A stretch of 64,000 bases of DNA from Parvularcula sp. BBD 1991-13 (GCA_001657385.1 LYSZ01000009.1:62001-126000), one strand, 5' to 3'. Positions 50,853 to 61,260 are shown, counted from the first letter of the stretch. Notes: generated from the sequence alone by a model not told the origin. Program-made: numbers and translations.

Positions 50853-51773
50853 ATGGACGCCAGCGCCCTCGACCAGCTTGTCATCGCCATGGACCCGCGC
50901 GCGCAGGCCGCCCTCGCCGCAGCGCTGTTCACCATGATGTACGCGATCGCGCTCGGCCTGCGGGTGGATCATTTCTCGTTTCTGCGCTCGGACCCGAAGC
51001 ATTTCTACGGCGGGCTGGCGGCGCAGATCCTCGCCCTTCCCGCGCTCACCATCGCCCTCGCCGCGCTCCTGCGGCCGGCGCCGTCCATTGCCCTCGGCAT
51101 GATCGTGGTCGCCGCCTGTCCCGGCGGGAATGTCTCGAATTTCATGAGCTACGCGGCCCGCGGCGACGCCGCTTTCTCGGTTTCCCTGACGGCGGCCTCC
51201 AGCGTTATCGCCGCCCTGTGGACGCCGGCGGCGATCCTGCTGTGGTCGGACCTGTACCCGCCGACGGCCGATCTTCTGGCCGAAATCGATTTCGACCGCG
51301 CCGCTTTCGTCTTGCAGACGACCCTCCTGCTCGCCGCGCCCCTGTCGCTCGGCATGGCGACCGCCTACTGGCGCCGCGACATCGCCGAGAGGGCGCGCAA
51401 GCCCCTCGCCTTCGCCGGCGCGGCCGTCCTCGCGGCCGTGGTGATCCACGGCAGCATCGGGTTCTGGCCTGTCCTGGCCGAGGGATGGGCGCTGATCATG
51501 GTTCCCGTCGTCATGCACAATGCGCTCGCCTTCGTCCTCGGCGCCGGGGCCGGCCGGCTCCTGCGCGCGCCCGCGGCGCGGCGCCGCTCGCTGGCGCTTG
51601 AGGTCGGCATCCAGAACGCCGGGCTCGCCATCGTTCTTCTCGTCGCGCCGTTGCAGGGCCTCGGCGGGGCCGCCGCCATCGCCGCTGTATGGGGCGTTTG
51701 GCACCTCTTTTCGGGAAGCGCTATGGTGGCGCTCTACCGTTTCATCGACCGAAGAAAGGAGCGCGCCTTATGA
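50853..51773 (+). CDS. bile acid:sodium symporter (BASS) family transporter
   Basis: 306 residues with about nine to ten membrane segments. The unwound-helix motifs CPGGNVSNFMSYAARGD and EVGIQNAGLAIVLLV are the BASS signatures, with polar residues for sodium and substrate. Family members import organic anions such as bile acids, pantoate or pyruvate with sodium. The GGAG ribosome site five bases before the ATG at 50853 decides the start over a TTG upstream. It overlaps the next gene (D-aminoacylase-type) by four bases, so transport and hydrolysis of an organic substrate may be linked. Confidence 0.92.
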   Translation: MDASALDQLVIAMDPRAQAALAAALFTMMYAIALGLRVDHFSFLRSDPKHFYGGLAAQILALPALTIALAALLRPAPSIALGMIVVAACPGGNVSNFMSYAARGDAAFSVSLTAASSVIAALWTPAAILLWSDLYPPTADLLAEIDFDRAAFVLQTTLLLAAPLSLGMATAYWRRDIAERARKPLAFAGAAVLAAVVIHGSIGFWPVLAEGWALIMVPVVMHNALAFVLGAGAGRLLRAPAARRRSLALEVGIQNAGLAIVLLVAPLQGLGGAAAIAAVWGVWHLFSGSAMVALYRFIDRRKERAL

Positions 51774-53521
51774 GCTTCGACGTCAAGATAACGGGCGGCC
51801 TTCTTTATGACGGCGACGGCGGCGCGCCCGTGCGCGCCGATATCGGCGTCAGGGAAGGACGCATCGCGGAGATCGGCGCCTGCGCCGCGGCGGCGGACCG
51901 GGTGATCGACGCCGACGGCGCGATCGTCGCGCCCGGCTTCATCGATCTGCACACCCATTACGACGGCCAGGCGTCCTGGGACGAGGAACTGAAACCCTCC
52001 GTCAATCACGGCGTGACGACCGTCCTCATGGGCAATTGCGGCGTCGGCTTCGCCCCGGTGCGCAAGACCGATCACGACCGCCTGATCCGCCTGATGGAGG
52101 GCGTGGAGGATATTCCGGGCACGGCCCTGCACGAAGGCTTGCGCTGGGGCTGGGAGAGTTTCGCGGAATACATGGACGCCCTCGACGCCATGCCGCACAC
52201 GATCGATTTCGCGGTCATGGCGCCGCACGACCCGGTGCGCGTCTATGCGATGGGCGAACGGGCGAGCGCCTTCGAGCCGTCCACGGACGACGACATCGCC
52301 ATGATGCGCGCGCTTGTGAGCGAGGCGCTGGACGCAGGCGCGGCGGGCTTTTCCATTGGGCGCACCGACGTTCATCGCACCGCGGACGGCGACTGGACGC
52401 CGAGCGCGGAAGCCAGCGTAAAGGAACTGACGGGCGTCGCCGAGGCGTTCAGGGGACGCGACAGGGGCGTGATGCAGATCGTCTGCGACTTCAATCTGGA
52501 GCGCGAGGGCGATCAGTTCGACGAGGAGTTCGCCGTTATCGAGGCCTTCGTACGCGCCGGGGGGCGGCCCGCCTCGATCTCGCTGATGCAGCGGGACATG
52601 GCGCCGGACCAGTGGCGGCGGATTCTTCGGTCTACGGAACGCCTCAACGCGGACGGCGTCGATTTCCGGGTGCAGGTCGCGCCGCGCGCCATCGGGGTTT
52701 TCAACGGCCTGCAATGCACCTTCCATCCGCTGATGGCGCAGCCGAGCTACATCGCCATCAAGGACAGGCCGCTGGCGGAACGCGTCGCGATCATGCGCGA
52801 TCCGTCCTTCCGGGAAAAATGCCTTGCCGAAACGCCGGTCAGGCTGGCGGGAGAAGGCTCGTCCGTACCGCCCATCGCCGACACCATGATCGCCGCCATC
52901 GAACTGGTGGCGAACAAACTCTTCCGCCTTGGAGAAACGCCGGATTATGAGCAGCCCGCGGCGCAATCCCTCGGCGAGGAAGCGCGGCGCGACGGCGTTT
53001 GCGCCATGGAAAAGCTCTATGACGTCATGCTGGAGCGCGACGGACGCCAGCTCATCTATTTTCCGATCTACAACTACACCGAGTTCAACTACGAAAACGT
53101 CCGCACCATGCTGACCCACCCCAACGCCATGCTCGGCCTGTCCGACGGCGGCGCCCATGTGGGCACGATCTGCGACGCAAGCTTTCCGACTTATCTCCTC
53201 AGCCACTGGTGCCGCGACCGCGATCACGGACAGATCCCGCTCGCCCGCGCGATCCGGATGCTCACCGCCGACGCCGCGGACTATCTCGGGCTTGCCGACC
53301 GCGGACGGCTGACAGTCGGCGCGCGGGCCGACATCAACGTCATCGACCATGACACCTTACGCCTCGGCGCGCCGGAGATGATCCGCGATTTGCCCGCGGG
53401 CGGACAGCGCCTCGTCCAGCCGGTCAGCGGCTATCGCGCGACGCTGGTCGCCGGAGCGCCGGTCATCGTCAACGATCAGGTCACGGACGCGCGGCCCGGA
53501 CGGCTGGTGCGGTTCAACTAG
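51770..53521 (+). CDS. N-acyl-D-amino-acid deacylase-type amidohydrolase
   Basis: Metal-dependent amidohydrolase of the D-aminoacylase/dihydroorotase superfamily, 583 residues. HTHYDGQASWD (H61, H63), MGNCGVGFAPVRK and SDGGAHVGTICDASFP with the late metal ligands are all present, plus the N-terminal and C-terminal beta-sandwich parts (TVGARADINVID, VVAGAPVIVNDQVTDARPGR). Members cleave N-acyl-D-amino acids or related amides. The start overlaps the BASS stop (ATGA). It is followed 11 bp later by an Fe-alcohol dehydrogenase, so the block may serve uptake and breakdown of an amide; the substrate is unknown. Confidence 0.9.
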   Translation: MSFDVKITGGLLYDGDGGAPVRADIGVREGRIAEIGACAAAADRVIDADGAIVAPGFIDLHTHYDGQASWDEELKPSVNHGVTTVLMGNCGVGFAPVRKTDHDRLIRLMEGVEDIPGTALHEGLRWGWESFAEYMDALDAMPHTIDFAVMAPHDPVRVYAMGERASAFEPSTDDDIAMMRALVSEALDAGAAGFSIGRTDVHRTADGDWTPSAEASVKELTGVAEAFRGRDRGVMQIVCDFNLEREGDQFDEEFAVIEAFVRAGGRPASISLMQRDMAPDQWRRILRSTERLNADGVDFRVQVAPRAIGVFNGLQCTFHPLMAQPSYIAIKDRPLAERVAIMRDPSFREKCLAETPVRLAGEGSSVPPIADTMIAAIELVANKLFRLGETPDYEQPAAQSLGEEARRDGVCAMEKLYDVMLERDGRQLIYFPIYNYTEFNYENVRTMLTHPNAMLGLSDGGAHVGTICDASFPTYLLSHWCRDRDHGQIPLARAIRMLTADAADYLGLADRGRLTVGARADINVIDHDTLRLGAPEMIRDLPAGGQRLVQPVSGYRATLVAGAPVIVNDQVTDARPGRLVRFN

Positions 53522-53532
53522 GCCGTCACGTT

Positions 53533-54660
53533 ATGAACTTCGCTTTCGACACCGTCCCGAACATCCTCTTCGAAACCGGGGCCGCGGCGCGCCTCGGCGA
53601 CATCGTCCGTCCCCGCATGAAGCGGCCCGCCTTCGTCACCGACAAGGGGGTGGTCGCCGCCGGGCTGACCGAAGCGGCCCTCGCGAGCCTCGACAGGGCG
53701 GGCCTCGACGCGATCCTGATCGACACGATCGAAGCGGACCCGCCCGCCGCCGTCGTCAAGGCCGCGGTCGACGCCGCGACGGCTCACGGGGCCGACGGCG
53801 TGATCGGCTTCGGCGGCGGCTCGTCCATGGACACGGCGAAAATCATCGCGGTGCTGATCAAGTCGGCGCAGCGTCTCGAAGACATATACGGCATGGACAA
53901 TGTCGAGGGCGCGCGCAGCCCCCTGATCCTGGCGCCGACGACCGCCGGCACCGGTTCGGAAGTCACCAACATCGCCGTCATCACGACGCAGGACGATCAG
54001 AAAACCGGCATTGTCGCGCCGCAGCTTTACGCCGACATGGCGCTGCTCGACGCCGCGCTGACCCTTTCCATGCCCCGCCATGTGACGGCGGCGACGGGCG
54101 TCGACGCCATGGTTCACGCGATTGAGGCGTATACGACGAAACTGAAAAAGAACCCGATTTCCGACGCGCTGGCGACGAAGGCGCTGGCCCTGTTGTCGTC
54201 GAACATCGTGCGCGCCTGCGAGACGCCGGACGACCTCGCCGCGCGCGAAGCGATGCTGCTCGGCGCCATGCTCGCCGGACAGGCCTTCGCCAACGCTCCC
54301 TGCGCGGCGGTGCACGCCCTCGCCTATCCCCTGGGCGTTCATTTCCACGTGCCCCACGGCCTCGCCAATTCGCTGATGCTGGCGCCGGTCCTGCGCTTCA
54401 ACGCGCCGGCGACCGGCGATCTCTATGCGGAGCTTGGCCCGTGCGTCGGCGCGCGGCCGGACGCGGAAGCTTTCATCGAGACCCTGACGGCCGTCTGCGC
54501 GGCGACCGGCGTCAAACAGCGCCTGTCCGAGGTCGGCGTTTCCCACAACGCCCTGCCCCGTCTCGCCGAGGACGCGGTCAAGATCGAGCGGCTGATGAAG
54601 AACAACCCGCGCGAGGTGACCTATGAGGACGCCCTGCGGCTGTATACGGAGGTTCTCTGA
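53533..54660 (+). CDS. iron-containing alcohol dehydrogenase
   Basis: 375 residues of the group III (Fe-type) alcohol dehydrogenase family. [15 protein letters not shown] is the NAD-binding loop, [15 protein letters not shown] follows, and iron ligands lie in [14 protein letters not shown] and [20 protein letters not shown]. Length is standard. It shares its stop codon base with the next gene's start (TGATG), so translation is coupled to the thioesterase. Members oxidise or reduce short alcohols and aldehydes; specificity not known. Confidence 0.93.
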   Translation: MNFAFDTVPNILFETGAAARLGDIVRPRMKRPAFVTDKGVVAAGLTEAALASLDRAGLDAILIDTIEADPPAAVVKAAVDAATAHGADGVIGFGGGSSMDTAKIIAVLIKSAQRLEDIYGMDNVEGARSPLILAPTTAGTGSEVTNIAVITTQDDQKTGIVAPQLYADMALLDAALTLSMPRHVTAATGVDAMVHAIEAYTTKLKKNPISDALATKALALLSSNIVRACETPDDLAAREAMLLGAMLAGQAFANAPCAAVHALAYPLGVHFHVPHGLANSLMLAPVLRFNAPATGDLYAELGPCVGARPDAEAFIETLTAVCAATGVKQRLSEVGVSHNALPRLAEDAVKIERLMKNNPREVTYEDALRLYTEVL

Positions 54661-55115
54661 TGGCGAAGGAACGCGCCGTCCGCGCGGACTACAGGCATCT
54701 CGCCCCGATCCAGACCCGCTGGGCGGACAACGACATTTACGGCCACGTGAACAATGTCGTCTATTACAGCTATTTCGACACCATCGTGAACGGCTACCTG
54801 GTCGAGGCGGGCGCCCTGGACATGCATGAAGGGGAAGTCATCGGCCTCGTCGTCGAGACGGGCTGCGCGTATTTCGCCCCCGCGGCCTTTCCCGACGCGC
54901 TTGAGGGAGCATTGCGGGTCGCTCATATCGGAACGTCCTCGGTGCGCTATGAACTGGCGATTTTCAGGCGCGGCGTGGCGGAAGCTGTCGCAGAAGGGCG
55001 CTTTACGCATGTTTACGTCAATCGCGCGACGCGCCGACCGACGCCCCTGCCTCCGGCTCTGCGCGCCGCCCTGGAGGCGGTGCGCGCAGACGCCGGCCAT
55101 CCGTCAAACCGTTGA
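54660..55115 (+). CDS. acyl-CoA thioesterase (4HBT family)
   Basis: 151 residues, hotdog fold. The hallmark is [20 protein letters not shown], which holds the catalytic-type aspartate and the long helix of 4-hydroxybenzoyl-CoA thioesterase relatives (FadM/YbgC-like). It overlaps the alcohol dehydrogenase stop by one base and ends 82 bp before mccB, so it may be the last gene of the upstream unit. Substrate unknown. Confidence 0.9.
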   Translation: MAKERAVRADYRHLAPIQTRWADNDIYGHVNNVVYYSYFDTIVNGYLVEAGALDMHEGEVIGLVVETGCAYFAPAAFPDALEGALRVAHIGTSSVRYELAIFRRGVAEAVAEGRFTHVYVNRATRRPTPLPPALRAALEAVRADAGHPSNR

Positions 55116-55196
55116 AAACAGGCTCGCCTTTTCTTTCCTTCGACCCTTTGATAGACCCTCCGCAAAAGACAATAAAAGGGGCTGACGGAAACGGTC
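55116..55196 (+). promoter_or_regulatory. short leader of the leucine-catabolism genes
   Basis: 81 bp between the thioesterase gene and mccB with an A-rich stretch (GCAAAAGACAATAAAAGGGG). A promoter or only a leader; no clear -35/-10 pair. Confidence 0.35.
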
Positions 55197-56804
55197 ATGA
55201 GCGTCATCGAAAGCAGGATCGACCCCCGTTCGGAAGGGTTCGCCGCGAACGCCGCGGCGATGCGCGCGCTGGTCGCGACGCTGCGCGAGACCATGGACCG
55301 CATCGCCGAGGGCGGGGGCGCGCGATACGCCGAGCGGCACAAGGCGCGAGGCAAGCTGCTCGCGCGCGAGCGCATCGCCCGTCTTCTCGATCCCGGCGCG
55401 CCGTTTCTGGAAATCGGACAGTTCGCCGCATGGGGAATGTATTCGGGCGACGTCTACGCGGCCGGCGTCATCGCCGGGATCGGCCGCGTGGCCGGCGTTG
55501 AATGCATGATCGTCGCCAACGATCCCACCGTCAAAGGCGGCGCCTATCATCCGATGACCGTGAAAAAGCATCTGCGCGCGCAGGAGATCGCGCAGAAAAA
55601 CCGTCTGCCGTGCATCTACCTGGTCGAATCCGGCGGCGCGTTCCTGCCCATGCAGGATGAGGTTTTTCCGGATAAGGACGATTTCGGCCGCATCTTCTAC
55701 AACCAGGCGCAGATGTCCGCGCAAGGCATTCCCCAGATCGCCGTCGTCCACGGCAGTTGCACCGCCGGCGGCGCCTATGTGCCCGCCATGTCCGACGAGG
55801 CGGTCATCGTCAAGAAACAGGGAACGATCTTTCTCGGCGGCCCGCCGCTGGTCAAGGCGGCGACCGGCGAAGTGGTGAGCGCGGAAGACCTGGGCGGCGG
55901 CGACGTTCACACGCGCGAGTCCGGTGTCGCCGACCACCTCGCCGAAGACGACGATCACGCGCTCGGCCTGGCGCGGCGCATCGTCTCCCGGCTCAACTGG
56001 ACAAAGTCCGTTCCGGTTGCGACCGCCGATCCCGTCGCGCCGCTTTACGACGCACAGGAACTTTACGGCGTCGTCGAGGCCGACCCGAGAAAACCCTATG
56101 ACGCGCGCGAGATCATCGCGCGGCTCGTCGACGGCTCCGCGTTCGACGAATTCAAGCCGCTCTACGGCTCGACGCTGGTGACGGGCTTTGCGCGCCTGCA
56201 CGGATTCCCCGTCGGCGTTCTCGCCAATAACGGCATCCTCTTTTCCGACAGCGCCCTGAAAGGCGCGCATTTCATCGAGCTGTGCGCCCAGCGCAAGACG
56301 CCGTTGATCTTTCTACAGAACATTACCGGCTTCATGGTCGGCAGGTCGGCTGAGGCGGGCGGCATCGCCAAGGACGGCGCCAAGCTCGTCGCCGCCGTCG
56401 CCACCGCCGCGACGCCGAAATTCACCGTCGTCGTCGGCGGGTCCTACGGCGCGGGCAATTACGGCATGTGCGGGCGGGCCTACGGGCCGCGCTTCATGTT
56501 TATGTGGCCGAACGCCCGCATCTCGGTGATGGGCGGCGAACAGGCGGCCAACGTCCTTGCGACCGTCCGCCGGGACGGCGCCGCGGCGAAAGGCGAGGAC
56601 TGGCCGGCGGCGGAGGAAGACGCGTTCAAGGCGAAGATCCGCGCCGACTACGAAGCGCAGGGTTCGCCCTATTACTCTTCCGCCCGGCTCTGGGACGACG
56701 GCGTGATCGACCCGGCGCAGACCCGCGACGTTCTGGGGCTTTGTCTTTCGGCGTCCATGAACGCGCCCATCGAAGAGACGTCCTTCGGCGTCTTCAGGAT
56801 GTAA
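55197..56804 (+). CDS. mccB: methylcrotonyl-CoA carboxylase beta subunit
   Basis: Carboxyltransferase subunit that carboxylates 3-methylcrotonyl-CoA in leucine breakdown. 535 residues, normal size. Motifs of the acyl-CoA carboxyltransferase family: [72 protein letters not shown] and [20 protein letters not shown] with the oxyanion glycines. It is followed by an enoyl-CoA hydratase and by the biotin-carrying alpha subunit mccA, the standard leucine-degradation arrangement (liu), which supports methylcrotonyl-CoA over propionyl-CoA as substrate. Confidence 0.93.
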   Translation: MSVIESRIDPRSEGFAANAAAMRALVATLRETMDRIAEGGGARYAERHKARGKLLARERIARLLDPGAPFLEIGQFAAWGMYSGDVYAAGVIAGIGRVAGVECMIVANDPTVKGGAYHPMTVKKHLRAQEIAQKNRLPCIYLVESGGAFLPMQDEVFPDKDDFGRIFYNQAQMSAQGIPQIAVVHGSCTAGGAYVPAMSDEAVIVKKQGTIFLGGPPLVKAATGEVVSAEDLGGGDVHTRESGVADHLAEDDDHALGLARRIVSRLNWTKSVPVATADPVAPLYDAQELYGVVEADPRKPYDAREIIARLVDGSAFDEFKPLYGSTLVTGFARLHGFPVGVLANNGILFSDSALKGAHFIELCAQRKTPLIFLQNITGFMVGRSAEAGGIAKDGAKLVAAVATAATPKFTVVVGGSYGAGNYGMCGRAYGPRFMFMWPNARISVMGGEQAANVLATVRRDGAAAKGEDWPAAEEDAFKAKIRADYEAQGSPYYSSARLWDDGVIDPAQTRDVLGLCLSASMNAPIEETSFGVFRM

Positions 56805-56815
56805 GGATTGATCAG

Positions 56816-57607
56816 ATGACAGAACAGGTTCTCATCACCACCATCGACAGCCGGGGCGTCGCGCGCCTTACCCTTAACCGTCCCGACGTGCGCAACGCCT
56901 TCAATGAAGAAATGATCCATCAGATCTGCGACGCCGTCGGCCGGTTCAACAACGACCCCAATGTCCGCGCCGTGGTGATGACCGGCGCGGGCGGCGCCTT
57001 TTCCGCCGGCGCGGACCTCAACATGATGCAGCAGGCGGCGAGTTACTCTCCCGCGGAGAACAAGGACGACGCCCGCCGCCTCGCGCATATGCTCCAGGCG
57101 ATCTATCACTCGCCGAAACCGACCGTGGCGCTGGTCAACGGTCCGGCCATGGGCGGCGGGCTCGGCCTCGTCGCCGCCTGCGACATTGCGATCGGCGCGG
57201 AGGAAGCGTTCTTCGCCCTGACCGAGGTGCGGCTCGGCCTGATCCCGGCGGTGATCTCGCCTTTCGTCGTACACGCCATCGGCATGCGCCAGGCGCGGCG
57301 GTATTTTCTGACCGGGGAACGGTTCGACGCTGGCGCGGCCGAGGCGATGGGCCTTCTGCATATGCGCGCCCCCGCGGCCGATCTGGGCGACGCCCTGGAA
57401 GCGGTTCTGGCAAATCTCCTGAAGGGCGCGCCGGAAGCGCAGTTCGAGGCGAAAGAGCTTATCCGCCGGGTGAAATACGAACACATCAATGAGAACCTGC
57501 TGAACGACGTCGCGGAGCGGATCGCCCGGCGCCGGGCCAGCGCCGAGGGCAAGGAGGGCGTGGCGGCCTTCCTCGAAAAACGCAGCCCGGCCTGGCGCGA
57601 CAACTGA
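56816..57607 (+). CDS. enoyl-CoA hydratase, probable methylglutaconyl-CoA hydratase
   Basis: 263 residues of the crotonase family. TGAGGAFSAGADLNMM provides one oxyanion-hole strand and NGPAMGGGLGLVAACDIAIG the other; LTEVRLGLIPAVISPFV with E is the catalytic region. Placed between mccB and mccA it most likely hydrates 3-methylglutaconyl-CoA to HMG-CoA. The ATG at 56816 has AAGGA eight bases upstream; the longer frame overlaps mccB. It is followed two bases later by mccA. Confidence 0.9.
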   Translation: MTEQVLITTIDSRGVARLTLNRPDVRNAFNEEMIHQICDAVGRFNNDPNVRAVVMTGAGGAFSAGADLNMMQQAASYSPAENKDDARRLAHMLQAIYHSPKPTVALVNGPAMGGGLGLVAACDIAIGAEEAFFALTEVRLGLIPAVISPFVVHAIGMRQARRYFLTGERFDAGAAEAMGLLHMRAPAADLGDALEAVLANLLKGAPEAQFEAKELIRRVKYEHINENLLNDVAERIARRRASAEGKEGVAAFLEKRSPAWRDN

Positions 57608-57608
57608 C

Positions 57609-59624
57609 ATGTTCAAGAAAATCCTTATCGCCAATCGTGGGGAAATCGCCGTCCGCATCGCGCGCACGGCCCGGCGCATGGGCGTTGAGACGGTTGCGGT
57701 CTATTCGGATGCGGACAAAGGGGCGCCTCATATGCGCGCCTGCGACGAAGCCGTCCGCATCGGCCCGGCGCCGGCGGCGGAAAGTTATCTGAAGGCGGAC
57801 GCGATCGTTGACGCCGTCAACCGGACGGGCGCTGAGGCGGTTCACCCCGGCTACGGCTTCCTGTCGGAGAACGCCGATTTCGCCGACCGGCTGGAACAGG
57901 CCGGGACCGTCTTTATCGGCCCGGCGGCGGAAACGATCCGCGCCATGGGCTCGAAATCGGCGGCGAAAGACCTGATGGAGGCGGCGGGCGTGCCGACGAC
58001 GCCCGGTTATCAGGGAGCGGATCAGTCCCTGGAGACCTTCCGCGCAGAAGCGCGCCGCATCGGGTACCCGGTGCTGTTGAAGGCGACGGCGGGGGGCGGC
58101 GGCAAAGGGATGCGCCTCGTCGAACGGGAAAGCGAGCTGGAAGATGCGCTGGAGTCGGCCCGGCGCGAAGCCGCGTCGGCGTTCGGCGACGACCGTTTCC
58201 TGATCGAAAAATACATCGCGCGCGCGCGTCACCTGGAAGTGCAGGTCTTCGGCGACGGCCGGGGCGGGATCGTGCATCTTTTCGAACGCGACTGCTCGGT
58301 ACAAAGGCGGCATCAGAAAGTGATCGAGGAAGCGCCGGCGCCGAACCTGCCTGCTCATGTGCGCCGGAACCTGTTGCAGGCCGGCGTCAATGCTGGCCGG
58401 GCGGTCGGCTATCGCGGCGCGGGAACGGTGGAGTTTCTCTATGACGAGAAGGAAGAAGCCGTTTACTTCATGGAAATGAACACGCGGCTTCAGGTCGAAC
58501 ATCCGGTTTCGGAGATGATCACCGGCCTCGATTTCGTCGAATGGCAGTTGCGCATCGCCGCGGGCGAGGCCCTGCCCCTGGCGCAGGAGGCGATTACCGA
58601 ACATGGCTGGGCCTTCGAGGCCCGTCTCTATGCAGAAAATCCGGACCAGGATTTCGCACCGTCGACCGGGGCGCTGACGACGCTGCGCCTGCCTTACGAA
58701 CATGCGCGCATCGATTCCGGCGTCGAGCAGGGTCAGGCGATTACGCCCTATTACGACCCGATGATCGCCAAGCTCGTCACGCGGGGCGAAACCCGGGAAG
58801 AGGCGCTCGCGGCCATGCGCGCCACGCTCATGCGGACCCGCGTCGCTGGACTGGAAACCAACGCCAGTTTTCTCCACGCCCTCGCCGCCGCGCCGGCCTT
58901 CGCCGCCGGGGAGATTTCAACGCGGTTTATCGACGATCATCGCGACGCCCTGTTCGAGGCCGCCGGGGCCGGTCCGGCCGTCTGGGCGGCGGCGGCGCTG
59001 TGGAAACGGGCGCGGCGCCCCGGCCCGGCGCGCGATCCCTGGACATCGCTTGCGGGCTTCAGGCTGAACCGTCCGTATCATGAAATTCTCTGGATCCAGT
59101 ATGAGGGCGCGCCGGCGCTGTTGCGGCTGCATGAGACGGCGGACGGCTTCGATGCGGTCCTCGAACCGGATGCGGGCGCGGCCGCGCGCCGCGAAGGCCG
59201 CCCGCAGCAGGCGCCGATTGCGTTTTCCTTTTCCGGCGAAGCCCGGGACGGCGACATCTCCCTCACCGTCGACGGCGACGCCGTAAGCGCGTTCGCCGCG
59301 CCCCACGGCCGAGAGGATACGCTGCGCGTGTGGATCGGAGCGCGCTGCCACGACGTTGTTTTTCCGGACCCGCTTGCGGGGCTATCGGCGCACCCTTCCA
59401 GCGAAGGGTCCCTCACGGCGCCCATGCCGGGCGTCGTCACCGTTCTTTCGGCGCGGCCGGGCGAGACCGTGGCCGCCGGCGCGACGCTGCTGGTCATGGA
59501 AGCGATGAAAATGGAGCACGCGGTCAAGGCGCCCTATGACGGCGTCGTCAAGGCGTTCCGGTTTCAGCCGGGCGATCAGGTCAATGACGGCGACCTTCTG
59601 GTGGAATTTGAGGAAAACGCCTGA
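57609..59624 (+). CDS. mccA: methylcrotonyl-CoA carboxylase alpha subunit (biotin carboxylase/BCCP)
   Basis: 671 residues with biotin carboxylase N-terminal domain (KKILIANRGEIAVRIARTA), ATP-grasp (KATAGGGGKGMRLV, FLIEKYI..., EMNTRLQVEHPVSEMITGLD), a linker and a C-terminal biotinyl domain. The biotinylated lysine is K634 in EAMKMEH. It carboxylates biotin with bicarbonate and ATP for MccB. Length and gene context fit MccA. Ends 12 bp before the SRPBCC protein gene. Confidence 0.95.
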   Translation: MFKKILIANRGEIAVRIARTARRMGVETVAVYSDADKGAPHMRACDEAVRIGPAPAAESYLKADAIVDAVNRTGAEAVHPGYGFLSENADFADRLEQAGTVFIGPAAETIRAMGSKSAAKDLMEAAGVPTTPGYQGADQSLETFRAEARRIGYPVLLKATAGGGGKGMRLVERESELEDALESARREAASAFGDDRFLIEKYIARARHLEVQVFGDGRGGIVHLFERDCSVQRRHQKVIEEAPAPNLPAHVRRNLLQAGVNAGRAVGYRGAGTVEFLYDEKEEAVYFMEMNTRLQVEHPVSEMITGLDFVEWQLRIAAGEALPLAQEAITEHGWAFEARLYAENPDQDFAPSTGALTTLRLPYEHARIDSGVEQGQAITPYYDPMIAKLVTRGETREEALAAMRATLMRTRVAGLETNASFLHALAAAPAFAAGEISTRFIDDHRDALFEAAGAGPAVWAAAALWKRARRPGPARDPWTSLAGFRLNRPYHEILWIQYEGAPALLRLHETADGFDAVLEPDAGAAARREGRPQQAPIAFSFSGEARDGDISLTVDGDAVSAFAAPHGREDTLRVWIGARCHDVVFPDPLAGLSAHPSSEGSLTAPMPGVVTVLSARPGETVAAGATLLVMEAMKMEHAVKAPYDGVVKAFRFQPGDQVNDGDLLVEFEENA

Positions 59625-59636
59625 AGCGGGAGCGCC

Positions 59637-60092
59637 ATGCCGATAGCGGTCAGGATAGAAGCTATCTACCCGGAAGATCCGGACGCGGTCTTCAGGTCCG
59701 CGCTGCGCTATGACGAGCTGGCCGAGGCGATGGCGGATATCGCCGCATACGAAGGACTGCCGCCGGGGGAGGCCCGCGAGGGGCAGACCTTCGACGTGAT
59801 CGTGACCATGTGGGGCCGGATGAAGAACCCACCGCATACGATCCATGTGGCCGCCCGCGATGACGCGGCCCGGCTCCTGGAAAGCCGCGAGCATAGTGAC
59901 ATGATCGCCCGCTGGGATCATCGCCTTCAGGTCGTGGCCGACCGGCAAGGCGCGCGCTGGATCGACGAGATCACGATCGACGCCGGCTGGCGCACCATTG
60001 GCGCGGCGATGTTCGCAACCTATGTCTACAAGACGCGCCATAAAAAGCGCAACGCCCTGAAAATTGACTGGAGCCGGAGGAAGGTCGCGTGA
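59637..60092 (+). CDS. SRPBCC-superfamily protein in the leucine cluster
   Basis: 151 residues. [28 protein letters not shown] at the start and the beta/alpha pattern of the Bet v1-like (SRPBCC) ligand-binding cavity fold; [16 protein letters not shown] and [24 protein letters not shown] are the strand-rich core, [14 protein letters not shown] the end. No known enzymatic residue seen. It sits between mccA and the HMG-CoA lyase gene and overlaps the latter's start by one base, so it is translated with them; a role in leucine breakdown or hydrophobic-ligand handling is possible but unproven. Confidence 0.65.
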   Translation: MPIAVRIEAIYPEDPDAVFRSALRYDELAEAMADIAAYEGLPPGEAREGQTFDVIVTMWGRMKNPPHTIHVAARDDAARLLESREHSDMIARWDHRLQVVADRQGARWIDEITIDAGWRTIGAAMFATYVYKTRHKKRNALKIDWSRRKVA

Positions 60093-61006
60093 TGTCTGAT
60101 CATGTCTCTATTGTCGAGGTCGGCCCGCGCGACGGGTTACAGAACGAGGCGCAAACCGTCAGTGTCGAGACGAAAACGGCGTTGATCGAAAAGCTTGTCG
60201 CGGCGGGTCTCAAGACCGTCGAGGCCGGCGCCTTCGTTTCGCCGAAATGGGTGCCGCAGATGGCCTCCTCCGACGCGGTGCTGGCGCGGATCGACCGCAG
60301 GCAAGGCGTCTCCTACCCGGTGCTGACGCCCAATATGAAGGGCTACGAAGGCGCGAGAGCCGTGCAGGCCGACACGGTCGCGGTGTTCGGCGCTGCGTCG
60401 GAGAGCTTCAGCCGGAAGAACATCAACGCCTCGATCGAGGAAAGCCTTGAGCGGTTCCGCCCCGTGACGGAAGCGGCGAAGGCGGACGGCGTGCGGGTTC
60501 GCGGCTATGTCTCCTGCGTCCTCGGCTGTCCGTATGAAGGCAAGGTGGCGCTGGCCGACGTGGCGCGCGTCGTCGAGGCGCTTTACGCCATGGGGTGCTA
60601 TGAAATATCCCTCGGCGACACCATCGGCGTCGGGACGGCGCGCGAAACGCGGGCGATGATCCGCGCCGTCGCCGGCGTCGTTCCCGTCGATGCTCTCGCC
60701 GGGCATTTTCACGACACCTACGGTCAGGCCGTGGCCAATGTCTACGCTGCGCTGGAGGAAGGCGTCCGGGTCTTCGATTCCTCCGTGTCCGGATTGGGCG
60801 GATGCCCCTACGCGCCCGGCGCGTCCGGCAACGCGGCGACCGAGGACATCGTTTACATGCTGGAGGGATCCGGCTTCGACACCGGCGTCGATCTCGACGC
60901 CCTTGTCGAGATCAGCCTGTGGATCTCCGGCGCGCTTGGCCGCCGGCCGGGTTCAAAGGCGACCCTCGCCCGGTCAGCCCGGTCCATCAGCACAGCCCGG
61001 CCCTGA
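60092..61006 (+). CDS. mvaB: hydroxymethylglutaryl-CoA lyase
   Basis: Splits HMG-CoA into acetoacetate and acetyl-CoA, last common step of leucine breakdown. 304 residues. [14 protein letters not shown] at the start carries the metal-binding aspartate, GHFHDTYG holds H205 and H207 metal ligands, and the signature [15 protein letters not shown] has the catalytic C238. ATG at 60092 (GGAGGAAGG upstream) shares a base with the previous stop. Last gene of the block, convergent with the DUF2061 gene. Confidence 0.94.
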   Translation: MSDHVSIVEVGPRDGLQNEAQTVSVETKTALIEKLVAAGLKTVEAGAFVSPKWVPQMASSDAVLARIDRRQGVSYPVLTPNMKGYEGARAVQADTVAVFGAASESFSRKNINASIEESLERFRPVTEAAKADGVRVRGYVSCVLGCPYEGKVALADVARVVEALYAMGCYEISLGDTIGVGTARETRAMIRAVAGVVPVDALAGHFHDTYGQAVANVYAALEEGVRVFDSSVSGLGGCPYAPGASGNAATEDIVYMLEGSGFDTGVDLDALVEISLWISGALGRRPGSKATLARSARSISTARP

Positions 61007-61022
61007 GCCGCGCGGCGCCGCC

Positions 61023-61217
61023 TCAGGCGATTCCGCCGGCCGGCGCGCGCGCCCACGCCCTTTCGTGCAGGGCGTAGGCGATGGTCTGGATGAAAGGCTC
61101 CAGCACGCCGATGCCGATGGCCGCCGCCCAACTCTGGGTGACGGCGTAGGCCACGGTCACCGCCACACAAAAATGCATGACGCCGTAGCTGGTTGTTTTC
61201 AAAGCCATTTTATTCAT
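61023..61217 (-). CDS. DUF2061 membrane protein
   Basis: 64 residues with two short membrane segments (YGVMHFCVAVTVAYAVTQSW and IGIGVLEPFIQTIAYALHERAW), the DUF2061 pattern MHF...VAVTVAY...EP...TIAYALHE. Function unknown. Its start lies 44 bp downstream of a near-consensus Fur box on the same strand, so expression is probably iron-responsive. Convergent with mvaB. Confidence 0.85.
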   Translation of the reverse strand: MNKMALKTTSYGVMHFCVAVTVAYAVTQSWAAAIGIGVLEPFIQTIAYALHERAWARAPAGGIA

Positions 61218-61260
61218 CGATACTGCTCCCCGGAGACGGTTCCGCGACCATAGAAGTAAT

